The notes under the pieces: model-generated | Databases searched by the model: none | The model's input: only the letters and a program-made list of their open reading frames with translations | Told to the model about the DNA's origin: nothing | Program-made: the position numbers and the translations under genes | NCBI GenBank assembly: GCA_013398015.1 | Contig: VZRR01008215.1 | Location: forward strand, 63,674 to 127,673 | From: Oreocharis arfaki | Taxonomy: Eukaryota > Chordata > Aves > Passeriformes > Paramythiidae | DNA length: 64,000 bases | Reading direction: 5' to 3' | Shown: piece after piece, positions 34,301 through 46,245 of the stretch | Layout of the letters: each line of letters begins with the position of its first letter | How positions within the stretch are numbered: the stretch's first letter is position 1

Positions 34301-37300
34301 TCCCTTTAAACTCGGCTCTGTCCATACTCCATCTGAGCCCCATCACAGGCACAGAGAGCTGCCCAGGGAGTGTTTCTGTTTTGTCTGCTGGGAGCACAGT
34401 CTCCTCTTAATGATAGTTGGAAACTCTTGTTTCCACCAGCGATGCACTTCTCCACTGCTTCTGAACACTGACCACGTAAATCATAGCCAGGGAAGCAGAA
34501 AAAAGCAAACTCAGGCCTCTCCTGCCAGTCATTCACCTGCACATGTAATTAAATGCTAAACTCAGTACCACTTTAAACGCTACCTGGCTTCAATTTGCTG
34601 CAGCTTGTGTTTGTATCCCTCAGAGCACAAGTTGAGCAAGCAGGTATTTGGCTGCAATCTGCCATGTGGATACGTGAACTGCTTTGTTTCAACTGCTCCT
34701 TCTCACCTACCTGTACAATGCTGTTAAATATGGATTCAAAACACCCAAAAGGAACAGCAATAAACTAAATTTACCCTGCCTGCTCACTCACAGACAATTC
34801 ATGGATGCAATTACAACTCTTCAGTTGCCCCTTCACAGCCTTTTATGGTGCTTTTTAACTTATCTATCTACACATTGCTCCAGAAACTAGCCAGTGATGT
34901 CACCCAGTCACTCCCTTATCTCCCCCCTCCCACACGGCACACAGGATCTCTGTTTCCTCACTGGGAAAACAAGAAGTGTGTAACAGGAGTTGCTGTTCTG
35001 CTAACAGAGGCTGTCTCACTGTGAGACTGGGCTTGTGGGGGTTCAGTTTCTTCTCATGCATCATACCTTTTTTGTGGGGTGCTTCTGAGAAACCATAGCC
35101 GGGGATAGACGGGCAAATGACCTCAAAAATGTGCTCATCGCCGAGGCCGTGGCTTGCGGGATCCGTCAGGAGAGGGATAATTTTGTAGAACTCGTAAAAC
35201 GAGCCAGGCCAACCATGAACCATCAGCAGTGGCTTTGCAGCCTGGCCTTCAGGCAAACGAGGAGGCTTTACGTGAACAAAATGGATATCAATGCCTGTAA
35301 AAATAAAGTCATTAATTAGTACGCCCAAATTTACCATGGCACTGAAACTAATCACAGAACAGATTACGAATAAAGCTTTTCTCCAGTCCTTTTTTTTTTT
35401 TTGGTGAGTGTGCAAACACGCTGCACCTCTCTGGATACATTTACCCAAGGACCTTAAAGTACTTCATAATGGGCAATTAAGCATCACAGCAGCCAAATGA
35501 GGTTGCCCATTTCTGTTTTAAAATAAATTGGCAAATTAAGACATAGAAGTGAAGCAATCGGTAACACAGTGACTCACACTGTGAGCTTACAGGCAGAGGA
35601 GACGACTACATCATTTAGTCCAAGTGCCCTTAAATTCTATCCAAATGTCCCTACATGGCATGGGATAGGCTTCAGTCAGCCACACATTTTTCTTCCTGAA
35701 AGGCCTACAATTGCAGCTTGAAGGCACCAAGAGATAGGGAATCCATCACAACTTGCAGCTGTTGGTTTGGGGGCGTTAATCACTTTCCTCATTTTGTGCA
35801 TGCCTTACTTTCCATTTGAGCATGTCTGGCTTCTGTCCCCAGCCACTGACCCTAAATGCTACAGCAAAAGGAATTTAAAAAGCCTTCACTAAGTATCCTC
35901 TGCCTGTGGAGGTCTCCTGTAATCAGGTCACACATCTTAACTGCTGATAAACCAATCATGCCAAATCAAGGATTTTATGCCTGGCTAAAAGAGAGTTGAA
36001 GTGTTCATTTTTGTACTTCTTTCCTACCCTTTGTCCAAAGCTTTCAGAGTCTCTTCAAGTGAGTAAACCAAAACAGGAAACTATGTTCTAGTACCAGTCT
36101 CCTGCTTGTTCAGTAAAAGGCAAAATCTGCAGTGTGGTTTCCACTGTGATCCTTTGCAGCAAGAAAGCTTCACACAGCACTGCCCTACCTGCTCCAGGTG
36201 AACTGCTCTTCCTCAAAATAACCCAGGGCTTTGTTTTCCAGGAAACAGGAATTTGCTCCCAGCAGAGACTGAATGCCTCATTTCTTGATGTATTTAAGCA
36301 TATTTTACTCACTTCAGTCCATCAGCAATCCCACCCTCTTTCACTGACTTGAGATTTCCCCATCCTTGACACTCCTGTGAATCTCTGCATTCTCTGAAAA
36401 GCTTTCAAGTGATGACAGAAGGTAGGAATCTGATACACAGCATGTTTGACCTTGTCTTTTCATATCTCCTCTCTGTAATCTTTCCCAACACTGAAATTTC
36501 CCTTCCCCACTGCTATACATAGTGCATTGTCCTTAGCTGCTTCTCCCTTTCTTGTCTCAGATGGTGCTTTTTCCTTCTTTTTTAAGGGAAGGCTTTCTGG
36601 TTCTATCTTTTTCAGCACTAACATCATTTAAATAAATGCTTTATGCTCTAACCACCATGTAACACCATTTTTTGTCCCAAATCCATTTAAAATGTTATGG
36701 CAAACTGCACCATTTGAAATAACACATAATTATGGGTGCAAGTAAAAACGTAACAAAATACTCTGTTAAGGTTAACTTTTGCCATCATGTGAGACAACTG
36801 CCTGCTGTGCTCTAGATCTACAACTGCATCCCAAATGACCCAAGCACCACCCTAAATCAGGCACCTGAAAAAGCCCAGTCTGACCAAGCTCCAGCACCAG
36901 CAGAGCTTGGCTGAATGAACTCTTTGGAAAGGTGCAGTGTGCTCTGCATGAAGAGAAGCCATTCCCTCACACCTGGCAGCACATCAACCCCAGGGGAAAG
37001 GCACTGCGCACTCCTAGGCCTGGGAATGCTTGCAGAGGTGCAGCAGAGCACATCTGCCCTGGCAGGCAGGGACAACCTGCCCATCTGAGGAAGGCTGCCA
37101 GGCTGACGGCTTCCCCGTGACAGCGGCAGCTGGGCAGCTCCAGGGAGCATGAGGAGGCATCTGTGGGAGTGTCTGCATGACTGCATGCGAGTCAGGGAAC
37201 ATGTGTACATCTCGAGATCCACTTCAGCTTGCAAACACCCGTGCTTGGCTCCCGTTAACACCAGCTGACAGCCTGCTCATGCACAGGGAATTCCATTTGT

Positions 37301-39286
37301 CATTCCTTGTCCTAAAGGCTTCGGTTACAGCGAAGGAGTTCCTTGCTGCTCCGGCAGTGATCCAGATGCCAATGATCCAGACTGTGGCAGCCAAGGAGGG
37401 AAGGCTTGTGTGACACAACCAGAGCCTTCTTCCCACCAAGTTCCCTTGCAGACAAACTTATCTATTACTGTTTATATTTTAAGGGTAAAAGCTACACACC
37501 TTGAATCTTTGTTTTGAATTGTGGGTACTGGTTGAGGACTTCAACTTGTTTCTTCCAATTGAACTGGTTTTTCCAGTAGGACACAACCTTCCTGAGATGC
37601 ACCGAGTTAGTCCCATAATGGAAGCAACTGTTCTCCAGGGGCTCAGTGAATCGAGCCTGGTCAAGTCTCCTAAATAAATCCTACAGGGAAAAAGAAAGAA
37701 GAGACATTAAAAGCACTTGTGTCTGCTGCCTTGGGCTCTACCGTGCATGGTTTCTAGTTATTCCCAAGTGAAACGAGAACAATGGGAATAACATCTCTAA
37801 TTAGACACCTGTGCCTTTTGCTGATGCTCCATCAGCTGTTCCAATTCTTTTCCTCCTCCAGATGGCCTCCTTCCTCTTCCATTCACAGCTGTTCTCAGCC
37901 TTTGTTCTGCAGGCCTGCCTAACCTGTCTGCCAGGCTGAGAACCACAGAGGGCAAGATGCTCTGCTGGCACTGCTGTGGCTTCACAGGGTAAGTCCTGCT
38001 GCCTTTCCAGGGTACTTTCCTCACAAACAATGCATGGATCTGGCCCAAACCTTTTGCTTTCCATCCCAAACCCACAAGTGGGAGGTCTTCACTGGGAAAC
38101 ACTTGGAAGGATTTTGCATAGACAAAAAGTTGGTGAAACTAGACTGAAATTAAAGTTTGCCAATCTGGAAGAACAATGACAGCCACCTTCCCATTGCATT
38201 TCAAGGGTACAGGGCATGCTGGTGATACTGCAAGATCACTCCAAAACCACTCGGCAGGGAAGGACAGCCAAGCCCCCCTTCCTACTGCAAACAGAACCAC
38301 AAAGTAGCTGAGGGTGAAAGGCAGGTCTGGAAATCTAACCCTGCTCAAACATTTTTAAGTTAGAAATTATCCAGCTTAGTGTCTGCAGTGTAAGGGGAAA
38401 ACATAATGGAGATCAATGTCCCTCGATATTACTAAGAAGGGCAAGCAAAGTGTTAAAAAACCCAGGCCTTGCTGAGAAATTAGGGATCTATTATAAATTA
38501 ATAACATGAGCAATCCCATGAGTATTGTTTGAACCATGACTCCACAAAGATCTGTGAAATCGTTCAATCCCTGGCTTAAACACACACAATCAAAACCTTT
38601 CTATCCAACAAATTCTGCAACGTATGTGTTTACTGTAATTACCACAGTAATTTAGTGTTGACCAAAGTAGACTACTAATTACAGAAGAATCAGCATCCAA
38701 CACAGCTGCAAACATAAAGCAGTCAAGAAAATGAGGTATTTGCAATTGCTTTGGAAAGAAAGGGGGAAAAAAAAGACATTGTTCTTATTCTGGTCTACAC
38801 AAACTGAGGAAAATGCACAAACAGAAAAACAGAGTTGAGTAATCTGTAATATGATTTTTATGTTTATTAGGCTTTGAAGAGTAGGTTTATTTACCAGCAA
38901 GCATGCAAGAGCCAGCTGAGAACAAAATTACACAGTGAGATCTGCCTATTCATACCTATCTTCTGAAGTACTGAAAAACTCCTTCCCCCAAGACCTGGAC
39001 ATCACTGGCACTCTGCTGGTTAAATTTAAAAATTACTTCCAAACACATCCTGCATTTATTTGGCCATTTCTTCCTTCCCTTCCCCCCAGCACAGAGATTT
39101 GCTTACACTCAGCTCTTCCTCTGTAGTCTCCACCTTAAATGGCCGAACACTTGTGTCCTCTTGAGTCACAGGCTTTTGTCCCTGGCCCCACCACCCATCT
39201 TTGAAGGGCAGCGTCTCTTCTTTCTTCTTGGAAAACCAGAAGTAGATGAGGATCGTCCCCAGGACCAGGAGCACCTCGAGCAGCAT
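28080..39286 (-). CDS. EPHX1: EPHX1, microsomal epoxide hydrolase, complete coding sequence in 8 exons
   Basis: ER-membrane alpha/beta hydrolase that opens xenobiotic and lipid epoxides with water to trans-diols (family knowledge). Join on the - strand: 39286-39107, 37680-37500, 35294-35067, 34019-33890, 33255-33041, 31015-30907, 29934-29809, 28305-28080. Total 1395 bases, 464 residues, close to the human 455. Visible parts: N-terminal anchor (about residues 1-18, LLEVLLVLGTILIYFWF), GWWG motif, oxyanion-hole HGWPGS (about 147-152), nucleophile Asp in GGDWG (about 225), tyrosines in ESGYAHIQ and MRFYKENF, acid Glu in NEILHTP (about 405), and His in RGGHFAAFEEPELL (about 432). The start ATG lies five bases inside its exon, with A at -3. 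All catalytic residues are present. The C-terminus ends KKKGE, unlike mammals. Confidence 0.97.
29809..29934 (-). CDS. EPHX1: EPHX1 coding exon 7
   Basis: Acceptor CTCTTCAG ends at 29935 and donor GTAAGT starts at 29808. Encodes KFSLDDLLTNVMIYWVSGCI, then VSSMRFYKENFQKGIGTQKH. The Tyr of MRFYKENF is the second active-site tyrosine. Confidence 0.95.
30907..31015 (-). CDS. EPHX1: EPHX1 coding exon 6
   Basis: Acceptor TTTACAG ends at 31016 and donor GTAAGC starts at 30906. Encodes CGLNDSPVGLAAYILEKFSS, then WTDMEFRNLEDGGLER. LNDSPVGLAAYILEKFS is nearly identical to the mammalian enzyme. Confidence 0.95.
33041..33255 (-). CDS. EPHX1: EPHX1 coding exon 5 (lid region)
   Basis: Acceptor GTCTTTAG ends at 33256 and donor GTAAAA starts at 33040. 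Encodes HVKGLHLNMASVSKLGLTHL, LLGQYFPGLFGFQDEDVRRM and SESGYAHIQATKPDTV. The Tyr in ESGYAHIQ is one of the two epoxide-polarising tyrosines. Confidence 0.95.
33329..33475 (-). mobile_element. CR1 LINE 3' fragment
   Basis: In an EPHX1 intron, in the sense direction of EPHX1. On the + strand it reads as the reverse complement of a CR1 tail: AGTCATAGAATATGCTGAGT, TTGGAAGGGACCCACAAGGA, CGTGCCTGAGAGCGTTGTCC. Only about 150 bases remain. Confidence 0.9.
33890..34019 (-). CDS. EPHX1: EPHX1 coding exon 4 (catalytic nucleophile)
   Basis: Acceptor AATGCAG ends at 34020 and donor GTGAGT starts at 33889. Encodes FNSVSAASVFYELMLRLGFN, then EFYIQGGDWGWLICTNLAQI. The Asp of GGDWG is the nucleophile. The residue after GGDWG is Trp here, where human EPHX1 has Ser. 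Confidence 0.95.
35067..35294 (-). CDS. EPHX1: EPHX1 coding exon 3 (oxyanion hole)
   Basis: Acceptor TTTTACAG ends at 35295 and donor GTATGA starts at 35066. Encodes IDIHFVHVKPPRLPEG, KPLLMVHGWPGSFYEFYKII and FEVICPSIPGYGFSEAPHKK. HGWPGS supplies the oxyanion hole of the alpha/beta hydrolase fold. Confidence 0.96.
35608..35975 (-). mobile_element. Probable ancient CR1/L3-like LINE fragment
   Basis: In an EPHX1 intron. Diverged blocks in consistent order (CATCATTTAGTCCAAGTGCC, GATAGGGAATCCATCACA, GTTAATCACTTTCCTC, CCAGCCACTG, TGTAATCAGGTCACACATCT) follow the layout of old vertebrate CR1 tails in reverse orientation. Based on remembered consensus structure rather than alignment, so boundaries are approximate. 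Confidence 0.6.
37500..37680 (-). CDS. EPHX1: EPHX1 coding exon 2
   Basis: Acceptor CCCTGTAG ends at 37681 and donor GTGTGT starts at 37499. Encodes DLFRRLDQARFTEPLENSCF, then HYGTNSVHLRKVVSYWKNQF and NWKKQVEVLNQYPQFKTKIQ. This is the N-terminal epoxide-hydrolase (EHN) region that wraps around the hydrolase core. Confidence 0.95.
39107..39286 (-). CDS. EPHX1: EPHX1 first coding exon (start codon, membrane anchor)
   Basis: ATG is read at 39286-39284. The acceptor TTGCAG ends at 39292, leaving five untranslated bases, so the rest of the 5' UTR is in an upstream exon. Encodes MLLEVLLVLGTILIYFWFSK, then EETLPFKDGWWGQG and VRPFKVETTEEELS. Donor GTAAGC starts at 39106. Exactly 60 codons. Confidence 0.95.
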
Positions 39287-40568
39287 AATGCCTGCAAGAG
39301 AAGAACAGAACTCTGGTAAGTTCAGAGCTCAGAGAGACACACACATTCTTTGTAAGGACTACAGACGTTTTCCCTTTTTAGACAGGATTCCAGCTACAGG
39401 ATGTTCTGGCACTCACACAATATCAATACTTCCGTGAAGTTTCTGAAATAGAATGTCTTAACCTACTCAAATGAGGAAGAATTGTTTCAAATAAAAGACA
39501 TGTAATAAAAACAGAACGCAAAGCAAGTAAAGAGATTATGTGGCAATTCAATAGTCATTATAATGTAAATGCAACATAAATACAATATAACTTAATAATT
39601 ATAATTATCTAAGTCACATTTAACGCTTTCTCCTCCTCTGAAGCTCTAGATTCCCCACAAATCCCAAAGCAGAGCATCCCTTCAGCAAGGCTTACACATC
39701 TACTGCTGCAGATTTGGAGGGAAAGAAAAGCAAGTCATACACACAGAATAAAAAGCGAACAGCGTGAGGGCAGCTACCTTGTACCTCTCAGTCAACTAGG
39801 AAGTGGAGCAGGGATATATTTGCATAACCCTTGAACAGCAGTGCAAAGGGTAGTTGGACCTTCCCTTTCCTTCTCCCTGTGAACTACTTTGAAGAGGAAG
39901 CAAAAGCCCATGCTCTAAAATGTTATCAGGTTTCCAAGTGATAAATTGGAGGTCAAGGTGAAGAACAACCTGATTTTCACAGCACATCACAGCATAACCC
40001 AGCTGCAGGGCTGCTGTGCTTCAGTCAAACAGAACATCTTAACAAAAAAAAAAAAAAAATCAGTTTTGAATATATTTGGATTGTTCCGTGCTGCAAGTAG
40101 AAAAAACACTTGAGACTCTCTTAAATAATTAACGTTTTCAAGCATGCCTTTAAGCATAAAAAACGTTTGTAAGGTAGTTAGGGGAACAGTACTGTCATCA
40201 TTTTAATGCATAATTTTAAAGAATGTCGTGCTTCAAACGCTCGTTTGCTGGGGAATTGCTAAGACATCAAGTATTTCAGAACTTCTGTAGGGCAAGGATT
40301 GTTTATGACCCAGAACGTCTTCATTCTCTCTAGAGCCAGAAGGTTTTGTTGGTTTTGCTGCTGCAGAGTAATTTGATGCTCTGGAATGGCTCAAAGAGTC
40401 ATCAGAATGCACCAAATTTATTCCTGGATCAAAACAGGAATTTTAACACAAGTTAATGGGAATTCACAGGATTAGAGCAGGAATGAAACTGAATGAAATC
40501 GTTCAAGTGCCTTTATGTGACAGGACAGGTTTTAGTCAACTTCTTGAGTTTAATTTTCTAATGGCTGA

Positions 40569-40665
40569 CAATAAATAAATAAATAAAGATAAGCACCCAT
40601 TAAAACATTTGTACAGAAGCCAGGCACTGTGCAGATTGATCAAGCTACCAAAAAAAAAAAAAAAA
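40569..40665 (+). repeat. (AATA)n tract and oligo-A run
   Basis: (AATA)n covers 40569-40587, and a run of sixteen A covers 40650-40665. A similar A run is at 40044-40059. These are simple low-complexity sequences with no associated LINE body that I can recognise. Confidence 0.85.
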
Positions 40666-41084
40666 TCTATTTTTCACACATGCAAGTGCTACAGCCTTGA
40701 AAGTGCCTGAATCCTCAGAGGCTGGAGCTACTGGGAATGATAGGCACTGAGAAAATTTGATTTGTTTATTTGTTTCACTGGTGCTTCCACAATTTCTGCC
40801 ACTTGTTTTTCTCCACAATGCTATCTGGAGCGCAAGACAACACTTTTTTTCCCACCTTTACAACACCCAGGCCATAACTTACCTTAGAATTAAAAAGTTT
40901 ATCCAATTTCAGCTTGCCTCAGCACACGAACCAATGCAGTTTAGGAGCATCCTGAGCACAATTAAATTTTACTGCAAAGCAGAACTGGAGGGGCTTCTCG
41001 AAACCTCAGAGCACTTCACACAGAAATGATACCTACCACAGTATTCTGTAACATTTCTACTCCTAAGCCTTCACGGAGAAAAAC

Positions 41085-41420
41085 AGCAACTTCCCCGAAA
41101 TCCCAACACAACTCGGGCCACGTCTAGACTGGAAAGGTTCACCACCATAACTGTGTAAACACCACACTGAAAAATCCAAACTCTCGGCCAGCTCCAATCT
41201 GTTCACACAGCCCCCCGACAAACAGAAGCGCTGGGGTGAGCGCCGGCCCCGCAGTGCAGGCACGGTGGCTGGGCTACCAACAAAACCAGAGCGCTCTTTC
41301 TCCTGGCCCCTGCTGCATCAGCACCACGGCCTCTGCCAGCACGGCGACAGAGGCACAGCACCCACCACGGAACCGCTCTGCCCAGGGACGGAACCGCAGA
41401 CCCTTCCTCAGCAAGAAACC
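41085..41420. other. CpG-enriched patch upstream of EPHX1 coding start
   Basis: CpG dinucleotides are frequent here (for example GCGCTGGGGTGAGCGCCGGC, CACGGCGACAG, GGACGGAACCGCAG) within otherwise CpG-poor DNA, about 2 kb upstream of the first coding exon. It could be an alternative EPHX1 promoter or just a local GC patch. Overlapping ORFs on both strands look composition-driven. Confidence 0.35.
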
Positions 41421-44400
41421 CGCATGGCCTAAGGCACTGGAGTACCCAGAGGTGCAAAAACCACTTCTGCTCCCCGCCTCTGCTCTCAAGGACACTTGAC
41501 AAGGCAGAATTTTTGCAGCAGAAGACCTGGGGAGGGGTTGTGTGCAAATGTGTGTATTTTGCATTCGCCCTGGACCGCGTGTGGAAAGAACTCGCTGTGT
41601 GAACAGACACCCATTTTTGCAGTGAATTCCAAACACACTTGAGGATGAGCTTGTTCACAATCCAGTAGTAAGTGCCAAAATCAGCTTCAGGTCTCACGAG
41701 AATCCTGTCTTCTATTACAGAGAGTTGGGGCTGGTGACAAATTGCTTTGCATGAGATGTCCTCCTGACTCGGAAGAAGCCGCCTCTGATGTCGGCCAGAT
41801 TATTTTTCGCTAACACAGAGACTCTCTGTATTCAATCTCTCTCAGTTCCCTTGAAAGTGCCTGTAAATTCCTGATTATAATGAACACGGGACCCAGAGCT
41901 CCAACTATGCCACATTCTTCTGCGAGTGCCCAGGAAGGGAAGGGCCAAGTGCGTCAGCAGTATTTCGACTCGCACCAGTTCACAGCGCACTCGAGGGGAT
42001 CACTTTGTGAGGATGAGCTGCTGGAATGCAGCATGTTCCTACCAACAGCTCCAGCCTGGGCCCAGAGGATGCCACTCAGAGCAGTGATTTCCCCAGTTCA
42101 CCATTCAAGCGACTTCTCTAGAACTCTCGTGTGTTGTTTGAGCAGCACAAAGCAGCCTCAGTCGTGAGGCATCTGCACCAGAATTTCCTCCGCTAATCAC
42201 TGCTGAGATCCGTGGTGAAATGGAAGTTATCAGCTCCTTAACACTTGTTCCACGATGCAGCAATACAGCAGCACGAGTGTGGAAGGATAAACAGGTACCA
42301 TGACAATATTACTTTTCTACCCTCTGTTTTCAGAGATGTCAACAACAGAGCGCTGGTGGTTTTATTGTCTGAAGTCTCTTGCTGCAACCACACTGGCACA
42401 TTGCCTTTATAAATGAGTGCTTCAAAGGGAGTTCGTGTTTTGGTTTGGCTTTTTCCTCTTTTTATGCGACCAAAGGCAAGGCTTTAGAAGGAAATATTTC
42501 CATTTATTCCATGGTCCTTAGGCTCTGAGACTTTGCTGTACCCCAGGGTAGATATTGTTCACAGACAGCACTTAAATACCTTAGACAGTACTTTTATACT
42601 AAAGAGCTCAAGGAAGAATGCTTTTGGTTTGCTGCTTTAAAAACATGTTTTGAAAGAAAAATGTTGCAATGCAATGGGCCCAGCAAATAGCCCAAAAACA
42701 AGCTCTTCTTGAAGGCCAAGCACATCTCAAGAAATACATTCGCAAGAAAACTCCAAAACTTCCTTACAGAGTCTTACTGCTCCCTATTGGAAATAGTTTT
42801 TCAGGAAATAGTCCTGGGTTTCAGCACCTCTTTGCATTTTGATTTTTCCTCTGTCTGTGCATTAGCATCAGAGCTAGGGGCTCCAGAGGAACAGAGCAAT
42901 TATTATTTACATCAAAACTACGTCCTGTCTCATGCTTTGTCCTCATCAATACGCAGGAGTAGATGCCCGAGAGAACAGTGCTCTTCATTTTCAGAGAGGT
43001 CATCTATGAAACAGCTTAATGGTAAAATCCCCATCTCCTTCTAGAAGTAACCATCCATCTTTGCCTTGCAGCATTAGGATCCATCTGAAATATGTTTTTG
43101 GAGAAACAAGCAACTGTGCAGACCTTCAGCCTAACGCTGGGAAGGCGTTCTGGCCCAAACACCACCCAGCTGCTGTGAATGGTGCACAACACCCACAGCC
43201 CTCTGGAGGGGAGCTACCAAACCCTGCCGGGGCAAAACTGCTGCTGCACGGGTGAAGCAAGAGCTGTGAGGCTGTGCTGCTTTCAGACACACACCAGAGT
43301 CAATCATGGCTCAGGATTAAGAACATTTCCTCTCCAAGTCTGGTTTACCAGCACACTGCGAGGGAGCTCAGAGCACTCGGCACACTCTGAGAGATGCAAG
43401 GTTTATTGATTAATAATTACTCTGCAGGAGAAGTAACAGCCCAGTTTAGAAATGATTTTCCTGTTTATTTTTGTTCTCTTACATAAAGTCCCACACATCA
43501 GGCTTCACCAAAAAGGCACCTCTCTGCTGCAGCATCTTTGTTTACACATCGGTTTGCCCAAAGAGCAGCAACTGCAGGTTACTCTTCCCAAGAGACCTGA
43601 AGGAAAAACAACCCCACTGAAGGACTTCAAGAACTCGTGGCACCTCTGACAGGGTCCCTGAGCACTGCCACAGCCTAAAAGGGACTAAGACACGGCACAG
43701 CCCTCACAGTCTATGTCCTACCATCTCTGGGCATCACATTGTTGCCATTATGTAGCACCAGAAAGAGACAAAAAAAATCAAGTCACTTGTAGAAGAAAAC
43801 CGTCCTATTTCTGTAGTTTATGGAGCATTACGACAAGCTTGAAAATAGCTTAGCAACGCAGAAATTGCTTTGCATACAAGTGATAACATCTCCCAGGTGA
43901 GCATGAAATGATACATTAACATCGTAGGGGAGGAGGAGAGGCAGGCATCGGATGAAATAAAGCATCCTACGCAGGAAAGCAAATCAAAGACAGGAAATAC
44001 AAATCCAACAGAGTTTCTGGCTTGTCTCGATAAGAAATTTAGCATTTACATTTTTTTTATTGCCACGGGGAGGTGGCACACAATGCTATCTCCAAAACAG
44101 CAGGAAGAGATGATATCATCCTATTTTACAATTTTTTTCCTAGACTGTTAACAATCAGAAATTAGCCAGTACAGAAGGAACCTAATTAGAAGGCTACCAG
44201 CAAGGAGTGAGGTCACGTCCCCAAAGCAGGGGAAACCACGCTCTCTCAGGCCTCTGCCAGGAGTGGGGCATGCTGCTCCCAGGACAGGGTTGGGGGTACA
44301 CTGCTGAGGAATACCCCACGCCTGTGGCACTGAGGCACTGCTCCCGTGCAGCTCTTCACCTGCTTTGCCCCTTGGACAACAGGGACAAGCAACAGGGCCA

Positions 44401-46245
44401 GTTTAGGCTCTCGGGGTGCCCCTATGCATCACCCACAACTTGCCCCTACAGCACTTAGTCCTCGAGGCATGTTATTCCAGGGGAGCGGTTGAGCACCTCA
44501 CACAACACATTCCCACCTCATTTTTCCTGAAATTACAATCAATTGTTAACTCTCCAGTACTACACTGAAAGCCCACAGGCACTGAGACCCAAGCCTAGCT
44601 AAGCATAAAAGAAAAGTTGTATGGGAGCAAGTTTGCTGTTGTCCACTTTGCCTCACCCAGGGGCAGCACATTTACGTAGCCACTGGCCAGCCAAAGCTCA
44701 TATCCCAATCATTATTTAAAATACTGCATACCACGTTCTTAAGAGGAAGAAACTCAATTTACAAGAACACGTATTTAAGTAACATTACTTGCTCTTTCAA
44801 AGCCATGCCCCACACATTCTTCCGTGCTGCTTAAAACCATGATTTGTTTATCTCAATTTTCCTTATTTTGCTTCTATTATGCCTGAACAAACCCACTCCC
44901 TTTCAAGAGTCTAAAAAAAGGCTTTGGGCTACATAAACTCAAACTGACAGAATCCAGCTTGGGATCTGTGTGATGCCCATTATTGTGATCTAATGGCTGT
45001 GTGCACAATTCAGGAGAAAGGAGATGCACTCCCCATCTGCAATAATTTCTGTTTAAGACTCTGCAGACAGAAAAGCCACGGAAGGATTCCTAAATCAGCA
45101 CTGTTCAGTCATGACGATTAAGGGTGAAAGAACTGTTCAAACGACCGTAATAATGCATTAAGGTTAGATCATGCAAAGATTTTATCCTATTTATCCTCTC
45201 CAGCCTTAACTCTATTTAATGACCCTCAAATCCCAGCAAGAACAGGTTTTTCGCGCAGGTGCAGAGAAGTGACGAGAGCCTGGCATACAATGGAGGGTGA
45301 ACACAGCTGAAAGTGCTCTCAATGCTCTCTCAAATCCCATCTTCCAGCTAAAATAGGGAAGGATACCATGCCAGTAACAAGGTTTTTAAACAGTTCTTAG
45401 TCAGTTCTTAGCCACTATCCAGCCAACTAAAAGACACAGTCCAACAGAGTCCAAACAACATCTTGAGTTTTACTTCAACATTGCATTCCTAGTGCCTGAA
45501 AAGAAATTATGAACAGCACATGGCTCTGTTTTGCCTTCCACTGGAGTTTATAGCAATAATGAGGTTAACCTCCTCATCCTATGCCAGCATCTGCATTTTA
45601 CAGAGGGGGTGGAAAGATACAGATATATGAAGGTATAGAACCAAAAGAGTGAGATGTTGCAGATAAGGAAATGAGGTCAAAGTAATTGTTCTTCAGGCCT
45701 TAAGGCAAATCAGGGCCCTATTTTTGGCTTCACAAAATCCTCCAGTACTGAAGAGTAAAAGGTTACCCTGCTTTCCTGCCATGGTATTATTGCCAGTGTG
45801 TTGCCCACCCTGATCTCCAGATAAGACTTGTTTTCATCCCAAAAACCATGCTTGGTGGTACAGCACAGCATGTCCCCTTCTATTTACTGCAGGATCTTCC
45901 ATTAGTCTAAGTCTCTTAAGATTCTTCCGTGGAATCGGGGAGGGAAAGATCTTTTCAACTAGCAGATTTACAAGCTTTTTTTATTAGCACTGTTAGAAAA
46001 CTGTGTTACTGAAACCTTTAATTATTAAAACATGCAGAATTGACATATATGTGGTGCTTTAGAGGGGAAAAAAAGAGTGCAAGTAGTTTGAGGTATGTAA
46101 GAACAAAGTACATGACAACCCTTCAGTTAAAAGAAGGTGTGGAGAAGGAAACGACGAATATAAAGACTGCCAGAGGAATCTTCTGGCAAACTGCAAGACA
46201 GATGAGGTGCACACTGTGAATTCAAGTTAGGATCACAACTCCAAG

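Noticed and set aside
41203..41697. 164- and 120-codon minus-strand ORFs
   Set aside because: They overlap in different frames within a GC-rich patch and show no domain or exon structure.
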